NCBI RefSeq assembly: GCF_023333595.1 | Contig: NZ_JAIQZM010000017.1 | Location: 62,001-126,000 of the forward strand | Length of the DNA: 64,000 nt | Source of the DNA: Argonema galeatum A003/A1 | GTDB taxonomy: Bacteria; Cyanobacteriota; Cyanobacteriia; Cyanobacteriales; Aerosakkonemataceae | Reading direction: 5' to 3' | Part shown: piece after piece, positions 28,864 to 37,012 of the stretch | Position numbering within the stretch: position 1 is the stretch's first letter | Layout of the letters: the number at the start of each line of letters is the position of its first letter | Made by a program: the position numbers and the translations under genes | Notes under the pieces: generated by a model | Databases searched by the model: none | Told to the model about the DNA's origin: nothing | Seen by the model: only the letters and a program-made list of their open reading frames with translations

Positions 28864-29178
28864 TTATATTTTCTCTTTTGGCGATCGCTCGATCTCAATC
28901 ACCGCTCGTCTGAAGCCTAGCACAACCAAAATATTGGAGAGCGTCAAGAAGAACTCCGCGCCGCCATGCAGCCAATCGACATCAGCTAAAGACTTGCCAT
29001 ATCCAATTTTGGCATAAATCCCGGCGGGGATAGTGACGCCGACAAAAACCAACGTCATATAAAATCCAATCAAAGCTAAACGCGGTGTTTGTCCCGAACG
29101 GGTGAGAAACCACAAAAAACCCAGGTAGGGAAACAGAGATAGGGCGAACAGGGCTTCTTTGGAAAGATGAAACATCAT
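28864..29178 (-). CDS. DUF3593 family membrane protein
   Basis: 104 residues from the ATG at 29178 (MMFHLSKEALFALSLFPYLG), with three predicted transmembrane helices. It has the family features FPYLGFLWFLTRSGQTPRLA, IPAGIYAKIGYGKSLADVDW and LHGGAEFFLTLSN. DUF3593 occurs in cyanobacteria and in plant chloroplasts; function unknown. The start overlaps the stop of the DUF2499 gene in an ATGA, so they are translationally coupled and probably form a complex. Confidence 0.82.
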   Translation of the reverse strand: MMFHLSKEALFALSLFPYLGFLWFLTRSGQTPRLALIGFYMTLVFVGVTIPAGIYAKIGYGKSLADVDWLHGGAEFFLTLSNILVVLGFRRAVIEIERSPKEKI

Positions 29179-29486
29179 AACTGTGCTTTTTGTCTTACAG
29201 AACGCCAAATCCACCAGCCTGCTGCCAAAAGGGTGAAATTACCCAGCATTGTCATGGTAGCTTGCAGGGTGACGAGCCATTCCAGAGATTCAAGGTTATC
29301 GAAAAAATGCCAGGTACAGGCACACATAGCACCGATCAAGGCTGGCAGCATGGCTACAGACAAAGCCCACCACGCTCGGTTACCGCTGACTTCGCTGTAA
29401 GTCCAGATCGCCCAAATGGCGGCTATCCACTCGATCACGCTGGAAATATGGATAATCCAGGTCGGAATTGAAAGCGCGTGCATCAA
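29175..29486 (-). CDS. DUF2499 family membrane protein
   Basis: 103 residues (MMHALSIPTWIIHISSVIEW), with three predicted transmembrane helices and the conserved TWIIHISSVIEWIAAIW and CACTWHFFDN motifs of DUF2499. In plants this domain and DUF3593 occur in chloroplast proteins, so a thylakoid role is possible, but no function is established. First gene of the two-gene overlap with DUF3593. Confidence 0.82.
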   Translation of the reverse strand: MMHALSIPTWIIHISSVIEWIAAIWAIWTYSEVSGNRAWWALSVAMLPALIGAMCACTWHFFDNLESLEWLVTLQATMTMLGNFTLLAAGWWIWRSVRQKAQL

Positions 29487-29616
29487 TAATTATACAAAAC
29501 AGATATTATAGCAAAGTGCTTCGGCTTTAGTACAAACACAGAACGGCACGAAGTGATACTGGCTTTGAACCTGGTGAGCGCTTTAAAGTTGATTATTTTG
29601 AAAGTTAATCAAGTGT

Positions 29617-30033
29617 ATGAGTTCAGTCATGACTACTATCGATATGACCTTCCCTCTCTGGGGTCTAGTAATTTTCATCGCGTGGACGATCGCTGTCGTT
29701 GCTCTTCTGCTCACGGTCAGGATTCGGCATTTATCCGCTGGAGGTTCTCCAAAAGATTTCGGAACACAAAATGACGAAAGTTTGCTTTGGCGACTATTTC
29801 GGGTGCAGTCTAACTTAGTAGAAAATCTTCCTTTGTATATAGGAGTTGTGTTTCTCCTCACAGTTCGGGGCGTATCTGGAACAGCGGTAGATTTCCTTGT
29901 TGTTTTGTACATCGTATTTCGGCTTGTGCATTCCCTGATTCACATAGCTGGGCTGAATCCGATGTTTCGGTTCTTAAGCTTAGTTATTCAGTTAGTCTGC
30001 TTGGTCGCTTTAACTGCGTTGGCAATCTTCTAG
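29617..30033 (+). CDS. MAPEG family membrane protein
   Basis: 138 residues with four predicted transmembrane helices. The MAPEG signature is visible in RVQSNLVENLPLYIG (the R-x-x-x-N-x-x-E glutathione-site pattern), followed by FRLVHSLIHIAGLNPMFRF. MAPEG proteins are membrane glutathione transferases or peroxidases. The start is taken as ATG 29617; a second ATG is at 29629. It precedes the VOC remnant and the DUF1772 gene on the same strand. Confidence 0.85.
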   Translation: MSSVMTTIDMTFPLWGLVIFIAWTIAVVALLLTVRIRHLSAGGSPKDFGTQNDESLLWRLFRVQSNLVENLPLYIGVVFLLTVRGVSGTAVDFLVVLYIVFRLVHSLIHIAGLNPMFRFLSLVIQLVCLVALTALAIF

Positions 30034-30065
30034 TTAAAAAAATGAACCTTCAATCATGAGAAAAC

Positions 30066-30182
30066 ATGGCTACTAAAATTTTCGTAAACCTACCAGTCAA
30101 AAATCTCAATAAGTCTGTGAAGTTCTTTACTAGCCTCTGTATTTGGGAAATTATCTACATGGAACCAAGCGCAATAAACTAG
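30066..30182 (+). pseudogene. VOC (glyoxalase/extradiol dioxygenase) protein with an internal deletion
   Basis: A 38-codon ORF whose first 24 residues, MATKIFVNLPVKNLNKSVKF, match the N-terminus of small VOC proteins. Its last 14, IWEIIYMEPSAIN, match their C-terminus. The roughly 95 residues normally between them (all of the metal-site core) are missing and the two ends are joined in frame. It is best read as a decayed gene left by internal deletion. Confidence 0.7.
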
Positions 30183-30257
30183 GAGTGAATACTTCTGGAA
30201 AGATGGTTTAGATGAGTAACAACCTTTACCGTCCGTGGTTCTACTAAAAGAGTCATT

Positions 30258-30767
30258 ATGCAGATGACAACTGTTAACAACTCGCTTTTCGCATTGAAGC
30301 TGTTCGCGGCACTAGGCTGCGGGCTTATGGCTGGAGTCTTTTTCGCCTTCTCGGCGTTCGTGATGAAAGCCCTTACCCGACTCCCGCCAACGCAAGGCAT
30401 TGCTGCCATGCAATCTATCAATATCACGGTGATTAATCCGTGGTTTATGGCAGCGTTCTTGGGAACGGCTGCGACTTGCATCTTTCTGGCTGTCTCCTCG
30501 CTGTTAAAGTGGCATCAACCCGGTGCCGCCTACCTACTCCTCGGCAGTCTGCTTTATCTCGTTGGCACATTTGGCGTGACTCTAGCGTGCAATGTGCCGC
30601 TGAACGAGGCGCTGGCGAGAGTTGAGCCGGACAGCACTGAGGGCGCGAGCCTATGGGTAAACTACCTTGCCAACTGGACGGTCTGGAATCACGTTCGGAC
30701 GTTCGCGGCGCTGGCGGCAGCGGCATCGCTGATGATCGCACTCGGCGATCGGGGGATGCGATCGTAG
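30258..30767 (+). CDS. DUF1772 (anthrone oxygenase-like) membrane protein
   Basis: 169 residues with four predicted transmembrane helices. The family pattern is LMAGVFFAFSAFVMKALTRL near the N-terminus, GIAAMQSIN, then CNVPLNEALA and WNHVRTFAALAAAASL. DUF1772 proteins include fungal anthrone oxygenases, but bacterial members are mostly uncharacterised. Start ATG 30258, with another at 30264. Same strand as the MAPEG gene, suggesting a small gene group. Confidence 0.85.
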   Translation: MQMTTVNNSLFALKLFAALGCGLMAGVFFAFSAFVMKALTRLPPTQGIAAMQSINITVINPWFMAAFLGTAATCIFLAVSSLLKWHQPGAAYLLLGSLLYLVGTFGVTLACNVPLNEALARVEPDSTEGASLWVNYLANWTVWNHVRTFAALAAAASLMIALGDRGMRS

Positions 30768-30784
30768 TACAAGCTTGAGGCGTG

Positions 30785-30807
30785 GAGACGTTCCGCCAGA
30801 ACGTCTC
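30785..30807. repeat. Short GAGACGTTC hairpin
   Basis: Arms GAGACGTTC (30785-30793) and GAACGTCTC (30799-30807) around CGCCA, 18 bp after the DUF1772 stop. A degenerate relative of the GTAGAGACGTT palindromes; no T-tract follows. Confidence 0.65.
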
Positions 30808-30963
30808 TACTAAGTCGCACCAACAGCAAAGCATTGTCGAGACATCATAGAATTCTAGAACTTGGAATTTTGTTATGTAAAGTAATAAATTTCGATACTT
30901 TCTCAAGTGCGATCGCACAATGTTTCCTAGCAAATCAGATTTTTCCCTTCGGCTCATTCTCAA

Positions 30964-31155
30964 TTAATCCTGGCAAATAGTTAATTCAACAGGATTAGAC
31001 AACTTAATCTGAGCGTAAATTTCTCCTGCACCTTCCTGTTTTAAGTCTTCAATGTAGCCAGATTGTTCGAGTTGAGCTTCTCTTAAGCTATCGAAAGGCC
31101 CAAAGTAGTAGATACAGTAAGGTTCTTTGGTAATAATCTCTAGCCACCAAAACAT
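30964..31155 (-). CDS. DUF1816 family protein
   Basis: 63 residues with the DUF1816 signature WWLEIITKEPYCIYYFGPFD and SGYIEDLKQEGAGEIYAQIK. The family is cyanobacterial, short and soluble, and some members are near phycobilisome or stress genes; function is not established. It is flanked by roughly 200 bp on each side and looks monocistronic. Confidence 0.85.
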   Translation of the reverse strand: MFWWLEIITKEPYCIYYFGPFDSLREAQLEQSGYIEDLKQEGAGEIYAQIKLSNPVELTICQD

Positions 31156-31350
31156 TTACTACCTTCCCTTTTTTTATTGATTTTAGGCAAGATTTTTTCC
31201 TTTTTCTGCAAAACTTGCTCAGGCCCAGCGCTGACCGATGACAAAACTAATCATTATTAAGAGAATGATTAAACAGATGTGATATTATCTTGGCAATTAT
31301 GCCTCAGCCAGAAAGGAAAAACTGATAACAAGAATACATTTGAGAAAAAT

Positions 31351-32403
31351 ATGGGACAGATTCGGGCGGTTTTGTGCGGCTACTACGGTAAAGGCAACGG
31401 GGGGGATGAAGCGTTGTTAGCCTCGCTGCTGCAAATGTTACCGGCTGACGTGACGCCCTTGGTTCTTTCTGGCAAGCCAAGAGAGACACGCGATCGCTAC
31501 AATGTGGAAAGCTGCGATCGCATGGCACCCGCCCAAGTTCTCCAAGCGCTACGCCGATCGGACTTTCTGATTTGGGGCGGTGGTAGTCTGATGCAAGATG
31601 TCACCAGCGCCGCCAACCCGTTTTACTACGGCGGATTGATGGGATTAGCTCAGCAGATGGGCTTAAAAACGATCGCTTGGGCGCAAGGAATTGGCCCTTT
31701 GAAACGTCGCCTGACTCGTTCTGTGGCGCGACGAGTATTGGCAGGTTGCTCGGCAGTGAGCGTGCGCGATCGGGCCAGTGCTTCCCTATTATTAGATTGG
31801 CAAATTCCTTGTTGGTTGGCTCCCGATCCGGTATGGGCGTTAGACTCCTTACCAGTCAAGGGGCTGTGGGACTTACCGGCACCCAGAGTGGCAGTGACAT
31901 TGCGATCGCATCCCCAACTCACCTCCGCCCGACTTGCCAACTTAACTCATGCCTTAATTCACTTTCAAAAAGCAACTCAAACCTGTATTTTATTAGTGCC
32001 GTTTCAGAAATCTCAAGACTTAGCTATTGCCCAGTCAATTCACTCGAACTTGCCAGATTCCAGCCATATTATCGCCCCAGAAGACCCCAGACAGCTAAAA
32101 GGTTTGTTTCGAGGCGTGGAAATGGCGATCGGTATGCGTTTGCATAGTTTAATTATGGCAGCAGCAGCAGAATGTCGCTGTTTCGCCCTTAGCTATGACC
32201 CCAAAGTTAGTCAATTGATGGAGGAATTGGCAATTCCAGGATGGGATTTATCTCAAATACCAGATGACCCCAACTCGATTTGTCAAGCTTGGTTAGAATG
32301 TTATGCTAATGGCGATGGGTTAGTGCCCGCTCAAATTCAATCTTTAGTAGACCGAGCTTTGATTCATCGCGATTTGTTAAATCAAGTTCTAGTCGCAAAT
32401 TGA
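31351..32403 (+). CDS. csaB: Polysaccharide pyruvyl transferase CsaB
   Basis: 350 residues from the ATG at 31351 (MGQIRAVLCGYYGKGNGGDE); the frame is open to 31279, but that leader is not family-like. The pyruvyl-transferase fold is shown by the Gly-rich GYYGKGNGGDEALL, FLIWGGGSLMQD and IGMRLHSLIMAAAA near the C-terminus. CsaB transfers pyruvate from phosphoenolpyruvate to a cell-wall polysaccharide, a mark used to anchor SLH-domain proteins. An SLH-domain porin is encoded at 58186-59892. Confidence 0.92.
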   Translation: MGQIRAVLCGYYGKGNGGDEALLASLLQMLPADVTPLVLSGKPRETRDRYNVESCDRMAPAQVLQALRRSDFLIWGGGSLMQDVTSAANPFYYGGLMGLAQQMGLKTIAWAQGIGPLKRRLTRSVARRVLAGCSAVSVRDRASASLLLDWQIPCWLAPDPVWALDSLPVKGLWDLPAPRVAVTLRSHPQLTSARLANLTHALIHFQKATQTCILLVPFQKSQDLAIAQSIHSNLPDSSHIIAPEDPRQLKGLFRGVEMAIGMRLHSLIMAAAAECRCFALSYDPKVSQLMEELAIPGWDLSQIPDDPNSICQAWLECYANGDGLVPAQIQSLVDRALIHRDLLNQVLVAN

Positions 32404-32502
32404 TTTGGTAGGTTGTTGAGCGATCGCATATCCGAAACAAAGTGCGATCTGCCGACCTCACGCTATGCGATCGCATTTTACCTAAAATACCAAAAAGCGA
32501 TT

Positions 32503-32526
32503 GCCTACGGCACACTGCGCGAACGC
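32503..32526. repeat. Very small dispersed repeat (GCCTACGGCAC...GCGAACGC)
   Basis: A 24-nt unit like those nested at 26653-26676 and 56884-56910. It lies between csaB and vapC. Confidence 0.6.
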
Positions 32527-32544
32527 TGTGGGATTTGGAACAAT

Positions 32545-32991
32545 TCAAACCCAAGACTCTAAAGCGAAAGGTCGCACCTGCTGGATACGTTGGAAATCAT
32601 TGTCTGTTGATACTACTGTGAGGTTGTAGTGAATTGCAGTAGCCGCGATCCAAAGATCGTTATCTCCAAAGCCGAGAGTTTGGATGTTGAATTTTCGCCG
32701 ATCGGCTTTTTCTTTAGGCCCAAATACATTGACGAGTTTGCCTTTGAGATCGCCGTAAATGTCTGAGATTGGTAAATTAATTGGGTAAAGGTCGATCGTG
32801 TTTAGAAAAACTTTAATTTGTTGGAGGTTGGCTGCTGTTTGTTCGGATTTGGCGGCCATATAAAGTAGTTCCCCACGCACAATAACGCTGGTAGCAACAC
32901 CCGCTTCGCTGTGGGCTTGTAGCTGTTGGATGAGATTGAGTTCGCCGAAGATGATGCGGCTACAGTGGTTTGTGTCGAGCAGATAGATCAG
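32545..32991 (-). CDS. vapC: VapC-type PIN-domain toxin with a non-standard start
   Basis: The homologous frame gives 148 residues starting at CTG 32991: (L)IYLLDTNHCSRIIFGELNLI and so on. All four PIN acids are present: Asp in LLDTNH, Glu in VRGELL, and the Asp pair in DLWIAATAI and STDNDF. The expected ATGA overlap with the antitoxin stop reads CTGA here, so the initiation codon has become CTG; an ATT lies one codon upstream and a TGA before that. The next standard start (GTG 32880) would delete the first catalytic Asp. VapC toxins cleave RNA. Confidence 0.8.
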   Translation of the reverse strand: MIYLLDTNHCSRIIFGELNLIQQLQAHSEAGVATSVIVRGELLYMAAKSEQTAANLQQIKVFLNTIDLYPINLPISDIYGDLKGKLVNVFGPKEKADRRKFNIQTLGFGDNDLWIAATAIHYNLTVVSTDNDFQRIQQVRPFALESWV

Positions 32992-33248
32992 AATTCAGCC
33001 TGGGAACGGGTGTCGTACACAAGTTGAAGACATTTCTCAAAGTCGTCACCTTGCCAAGTGCCAGCAAATTTTAGCAAATCTTTGGCTTTAGAGCCGCGTA
33101 AGATCGGTTCACCATCTTGGATAGGGAGATCTGCTGGTTTAATAGCGGAGGCATTTTTTCTGGTTTGGAGGTATTCGAGCGTTTCCTCTAGAATCGATTC
33201 GGTCGCGGTTTCGATCGCGGCGAGGAGTTGTTCTTTGATGGTGGTCAT
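32988..33248 (-). CDS. vapB: VapB-type antitoxin
   Basis: 86 residues from the ATG at 33248 (MTTIKEQLLAAIETATESIL); the frame is open 15 codons further. Helical N-terminus ETLEYLQTRK, then GEPILRGSKAKDLLKFAGTW and an acidic-aromatic tail DFEKCLQLVYDTRSQAEF that would occupy the toxin active site. It overlaps the toxin frame by 4 nt, the normal arrangement of such pairs, and would also repress the operon. Confidence 0.82.
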   Translation of the reverse strand: MTTIKEQLLAAIETATESILEETLEYLQTRKNASAIKPADLPIQDGEPILRGSKAKDLLKFAGTWQGDDFEKCLQLVYDTRSQAEF

Positions 33249-33293
33249 GGTAGCAAGGTTGGATTGATTGTGGGTATCTTGATTCTGCATCAT

Positions 33294-33507
33294 TGAACGA
33301 TGTTAATTTCGTCCTGCACCTGTTTTGATATCCTAATGGAAACGTCCACTTCTCAATTTGGCCAAAATAATTAAAAATTATTCTCAATTACTTCACGTAA
33401 TTTCGCCATTTGACAGATTTTGGAGATTTTGCTAAATTTATAAATAATGATATGTTGGCCTTTGTTATAACTATATAAATAAAAGACCAAAGCGATCGGC
33501 CCAAGAG
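33294..33507. other. Intergenic region upstream of vapBC
   Basis: About 210 AT-rich bp holding the presumed vapBC promoter; no repeat seen. Confidence 0.4.
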
Positions 33508-33780
33508 TTATAGCTCGAAAAGCCTGTGAAACCGGGCTAAGTGGGTAAAATAGAGTTGAGGGAGTATAGAAGAACAGGCAGCAAAAAAGTAGAAATTAAG
33601 ACAAAGTGGAATCACGAGTTTTTTGCCACTTAGATAAGCCGCCCAGCCGGGGGGATTTACAAAAAAGTAAAAGTATGATAAAGAAGATTGGTTGCCGTGA
33701 AGAACGATCGAGACAAAAACAAAAACGGCGGATATGAGGTAGGCTATTGACAAGCAGGCGACCAGTACGCGAACCAGCAT
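33508..33780 (-). CDS. Possible small membrane protein
   Basis: 90 residues from the ATG at 33780 (MLVRVLVACLSIAYLISAVF), with two or three hydrophobic segments (about 4-26, 45-60 and 62-80) and a NPPGWAAYLSGKK loop. It is divergent from the coiled-coil gene, whose start is 24 bp away, so promoters would overlap. I recognise no family. The ordered hydrophobic pattern favours a real gene, but the evidence is modest. Confidence 0.45.
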   Translation of the reverse strand: MLVRVLVACLSIAYLISAVFVFVSIVLHGNQSSLSYFYFFVNPPGWAAYLSGKKLVIPLCLNFYFFAACSSILPQLYFTHLARFHRLFEL

Positions 33781-33804
33781 TCCCAACTCTCAGAAGCAAG
33801 AGCG

Positions 33805-35292
33805 ATGAGTGAAGCCCAAAACCCTAACGGCAGAGCCCTAAGAGATGAAACCGATCCGCTTGACGGCATCGAATCAGCTTTAGTTGAGCCTGAAGCAGAT
33901 TTGACCGATGCTAGAGCAACATCAGTTAACCAGCCAGCAGAATCTCCAGAAACAGATCCACTGCTAGTTTCTGAATCGTCACACGAGCCAATAGACGACA
34001 CCATTACCAGCAGCCCGATAGCAGAGGCGCTTGCTTGGCAATCCGACGCCGACGTAGTAGAATTGGTCAGCCTAAGCGAAGCCCTGCGCCAGCAAAATAC
34101 CGATCTAATCGAGCATACAGAGCAGATGGAGAAACTGCTCGATGAATGCCACAGTGCCTTGCAATTGCAGATCGAGCGATCGCAAACCGCAGAAACGAGG
34201 TTCGCCCAACAGGCGATCGAGCTGCAAACAACCCAAGCGCAATTGACACGCCTGTTCCGCGAGATGGAAACTTCCCATCAAGTCGCGCAGCGCCAGCAAA
34301 TTTTAATTGAAACTTTAAACGAGCAGTTGCAAAGCAGCCAAGAGCGAGTAGCTCAATTGGAACGCCAATGTGCCCTCACTCAACAACGCCACAACGAACA
34401 ATCTCAGCTGCTCTTGCAAAGCGAGACGGCTTGTGGGGAATTGCAAGACCGTCTCCAGCGCCAGCAACGTTACACCCTGCAATTCAAAGCGGCATTAGAC
34501 AAATGTCTGGATATGCCTACCATAAAAGAATCTACTGCCACCAGCAACATTGCTGCTACTACGGCCATATCCCAAAGCAATCCCCAAAATATATTAGAAT
34601 TGCCGAGAACTCTGTTTAAACCCCAACCCATTCAACCGTGGTCAGCAGCACCGGAATCGCCAGAGCAAGATATAGATTCTGACCGCGTGAGTTTAGATGT
34701 GGGATTGCCGATTTTGGATGAAGAGGAATATTCTGTACAAGCGTCTGGTTTCAACTATGAAACAAATCCAAAATCCTCATACGATCGCGATCTGCGTGAC
34801 GCCACCCCCCTGTTATCTAAAATAGATGCAGATATCGACGTTTTTGTCAACCCATTTTTAAGTGCAGCAGAGTCCAACCTGGAGCTAGAATCGGATTTGT
34901 CCGCAGGACGTACAACTGACTCAACTCCAAACATCAGTTTAGCTGAAGAAGACCTCTGGCAAGAGTTGGAAAGGTTGACTCAAGACACGATGTTGTCGGA
35001 AAAAGCTACTTCACCAGAAAATCCCGTACCGGAGTTAGCACAGTGGCAAGATGCAATTGATGTGGCAGCATACAAGAGCGAAGATTATCCCGCAGCAGAA
35101 AGCGAATTGCTTGAACCAACAGCCTTCTGTGAGTCGGGTATTGTCCGCGCCCTGGCAACCGACGAGTCCGGTTCCTCTGGCCAAGCTCCCAACTGGCCAT
35201 CACCTGTAGTTTATCCACAGCGTACCCCCAAGAAAATTAAATCATTAGCAGCGATCGACCTGCCAACCTTTCCGCGCATTAACAAAGGCTGA
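33805..35292 (+). CDS. Coiled-coil protein, conserved in cyanobacteria, function unknown
   Basis: 495 residues without signal peptide or membrane helix. Residues about 1-75 are acidic and disordered (Glu/Ser/Pro-rich). About 90-235 form a long heptad coiled coil, rich in Gln and Glu (LIETLNEQLQSSQERVAQLE). A short conserved-looking segment, RLQRQQRYTLQFKAALDKCL, follows. The rest is acidic and low-complexity. A structural or scaffold role is plausible but not shown. Confidence 0.75.
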   Translation: MSEAQNPNGRALRDETDPLDGIESALVEPEADLTDARATSVNQPAESPETDPLLVSESSHEPIDDTITSSPIAEALAWQSDADVVELVSLSEALRQQNTDLIEHTEQMEKLLDECHSALQLQIERSQTAETRFAQQAIELQTTQAQLTRLFREMETSHQVAQRQQILIETLNEQLQSSQERVAQLERQCALTQQRHNEQSQLLLQSETACGELQDRLQRQQRYTLQFKAALDKCLDMPTIKESTATSNIAATTAISQSNPQNILELPRTLFKPQPIQPWSAAPESPEQDIDSDRVSLDVGLPILDEEEYSVQASGFNYETNPKSSYDRDLRDATPLLSKIDADIDVFVNPFLSAAESNLELESDLSAGRTTDSTPNISLAEEDLWQELERLTQDTMLSEKATSPENPVPELAQWQDAIDVAAYKSEDYPAAESELLEPTAFCESGIVRALATDESGSSGQAPNWPSPVVYPQRTPKKIKSLAAIDLPTFPRINKG

Positions 35293-35411
35293 GTAGCAGA
35301 GGAACGAGGTGCAGTTCAAAATGTCAAAGTTTTGGATAACCATGAGTACGTCAACTATGACTGCACCCAAGGAAAAGAAACATTATTTTATTTTTGAAGA
35401 GGAAAATAAAA

Positions 35412-35795
35412 ATGCACCATATCTTAGGTAAACGACTTACTCAACTGGTTCTAGGCTTATTAGCCGGAACTGCCTTAGTTCCTTTTGTGCTTCCTCAAAT
35501 AATCTTGGCACAATCCCTCGACCGCGATCCTTCCCAAGATTTTCAGAGACAAGATAATAACGACGCCGTGTATGGCTCAGGCACAGGTCAAGGTTTCAGC
35601 GTGTTTGACATGATCCATCGAGCCAACTTGGGTAATAACCGCAGTATAGAAGATTTTTCAGTCGAACAGAGAGAAAACCTCGACTCAGCCGCTGCTGAGT
35701 TCAAGGCTCAACAGCGAGAACGCCTTCAGATTCAACAAAATCAAGCCGCTCCAGGTAATCCCGCGAGTACTGTTACCCCTGCACAAGGCAACTAA
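35412..35795 (+). CDS. Small secreted protein, function unknown
   Basis: 127 residues from the ATG at 35412, preceded by a good ribosome-binding site (GAAGAGGAAAATAAAA); an in-frame TTG at 35394 is upstream. A signal peptide is clear (LVLGLLAGTALVPFVLPQII, cleavage near LAQS). The mature chain is polar and Gln/Asn-rich with SVFDMIHRANLGNNRSIEDF, so likely a periplasmic or exported protein. Same strand as the coiled-coil gene, 119 bp downstream. Confidence 0.7.
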   Translation: MHHILGKRLTQLVLGLLAGTALVPFVLPQIILAQSLDRDPSQDFQRQDNNDAVYGSGTGQGFSVFDMIHRANLGNNRSIEDFSVEQRENLDSAAAEFKAQQRERLQIQQNQAAPGNPASTVTPAQGN

Positions 35796-35802
35796 ATCGA
35801 TC

Positions 35803-35827
35803 GTAGGGTGGGCAATACCTACCCTAC
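35803..35827. repeat. GTAGGGTGGGCAAT-ACC repeat
   Basis: An imperfect palindrome related to 8655-8676, located between the convergent secreted-protein gene and prxQ; may act as a terminator. Confidence 0.55.
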
Positions 35828-35840
35828 TTAAACGAAAAGA

Positions 35841-36278
35841 TTAGGCTCCAATGACTGCCATAATATCACTGGCGTGGGTAGGAGTGTTCACGCTGCTGTC
35901 AACGTGAACGATTTTGCCTGTGCCATCAATCACATAAGTGACGCGCTTAGCATAGCCGCCGCCATCAACATCGTAAGCTTTGATGATGTCACCATCGGTG
36001 TCAGCTAAAAGCGGAAAAGGCAAATTGTACTTCTCGGTGAACTGTTGGTGAGAAACTTCATCGTCTTTGCTGACGCCTAAAACTATGACATCTTTGCCTT
36101 GATAGTCTGCATAGGCATCCCGAAAGCTACAAGCTTGTTTGGTGCAGCCGGGAGTGTCGTCTTTCGGGTAAAAGTACAAAACAACGGTTTTACCAGCAAA
36201 GTCAGACAGAGAAACGGTATTACCATTGGTGTCTTTAGCTGTCAATGCTGGGGCATCTGTTCCAACCGATAAAGCCAT
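35841..36278 (-). CDS. prxQ: Peroxiredoxin Q / Bcp
   Basis: 145 residues of thioredoxin fold. Peroxidatic Cys45 and resolving Cys50 are in DDTPGCTKQACSFRD, the Cys-x4-Cys pattern of PrxQ/Bcp. The protein reduces peroxides with electrons from thioredoxin and protects photosynthetic cells. Complete length; start ATG 36278. Confidence 0.95.
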   Translation of the reverse strand: MALSVGTDAPALTAKDTNGNTVSLSDFAGKTVVLYFYPKDDTPGCTKQACSFRDAYADYQGKDVIVLGVSKDDEVSHQQFTEKYNLPFPLLADTDGDIIKAYDVDGGGYAKRVTYVIDGTGKIVHVDSSVNTPTHASDIMAVIGA

Positions 36279-36465
36279 AAATGCAGTTTCCTTTCAATTT
36301 TATATTGTCTACTCTTTTGGATTGTACCCGATTTTACAGTTAGCGCTTGCCACCGTTCTGGCAAAGAGTTTGCCCTTTGAGAGATAAAAGCACCTTATGA
36401 TAGAAACGAATTAGAACGCTAATTTTTCCCATATTGTTGTCTGGTATCATTTTTGACGATAATCA

Positions 36466-36876
36466 ATGACTTCTGCTAATCATTTAGGCGCTAGATCGCT
36501 TTCTTATCCAAGAAGAACCGTAGAACGGGCAGAGCGATCGCTACGAGTATCACCCTTCCTGATGCCACTGTTTGTCGCAATGCGCTCTAGAAGTGTAGAT
36601 ATTCAAGAAATCGCTGGTATTGTAGCTCAAAAGCAACAATACACGCAACGTCCCCTGTCCGATCTGGCAGCTGAAAATGCCCTGAACTGGCTGATCCAAG
36701 TGGGTGTGCTGCGGCGGGAGGTAGACGGTCAAGGGATTACGAATAGTTTTCGCCTCACACCCCTGGGACACCACATTATCGAGCAATGGCAGAATCAAGG
36801 CAACGTTTTGCCACCAGCAACCTGGCGCGATCGCATTTATAATGCCTTAAATCGTTGGTTCCGACTTCTCTTTTAG
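36466..36876 (+). CDS. Npun_F0494-like conserved cyanobacterial protein
   Basis: 136 residues. Conserved-looking core RAERSLRVSPFLMPLFVAMR, then QRPLSDLAAENALNWLIQVG, VLRREVDGQGITNSFRLTPL and a basic-aromatic C-terminus. The pattern of helices followed by a wing (RREVDGQGITNSFRLT) resembles a winged helix, so nucleic-acid binding is possible. The family name is from recollection; function unknown. Confidence 0.65.
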   Translation: MTSANHLGARSLSYPRRTVERAERSLRVSPFLMPLFVAMRSRSVDIQEIAGIVAQKQQYTQRPLSDLAAENALNWLIQVGVLRREVDGQGITNSFRLTPLGHHIIEQWQNQGNVLPPATWRDRIYNALNRWFRLLF

Positions 36877-36935
36877 GGACTGGGAAAGTGTTTTTTCATC
36901 CTTCATCTTTTCTCTAGCCCCTAGTCCTATTTTCT

Positions 36936-36988
36936 TTTGATTTTTGATTTTTGACTTTTGATTTTTGACTTTTGACTTTTGACTTTTC
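36936..36988 (+). repeat. Low-complexity TTTTGA(C/T) tandem repeats
   Basis: Seven-base TTTTGAC/TTTTTGAT units repeat about seven times just upstream of cobQ; typical cyanobacterial short tandem repeats. Confidence 0.75.
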
Positions 36989-37012
36989 TAGCCCCTAATC
37001 CCTAATTACCTT

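Noticed and set aside
30445..30963. 172-residue minus-strand ORF
   Set aside because: It lies opposite the DUF1772 gene, is Arg/Ser/Pro-rich with no family features, and includes repeat DNA.
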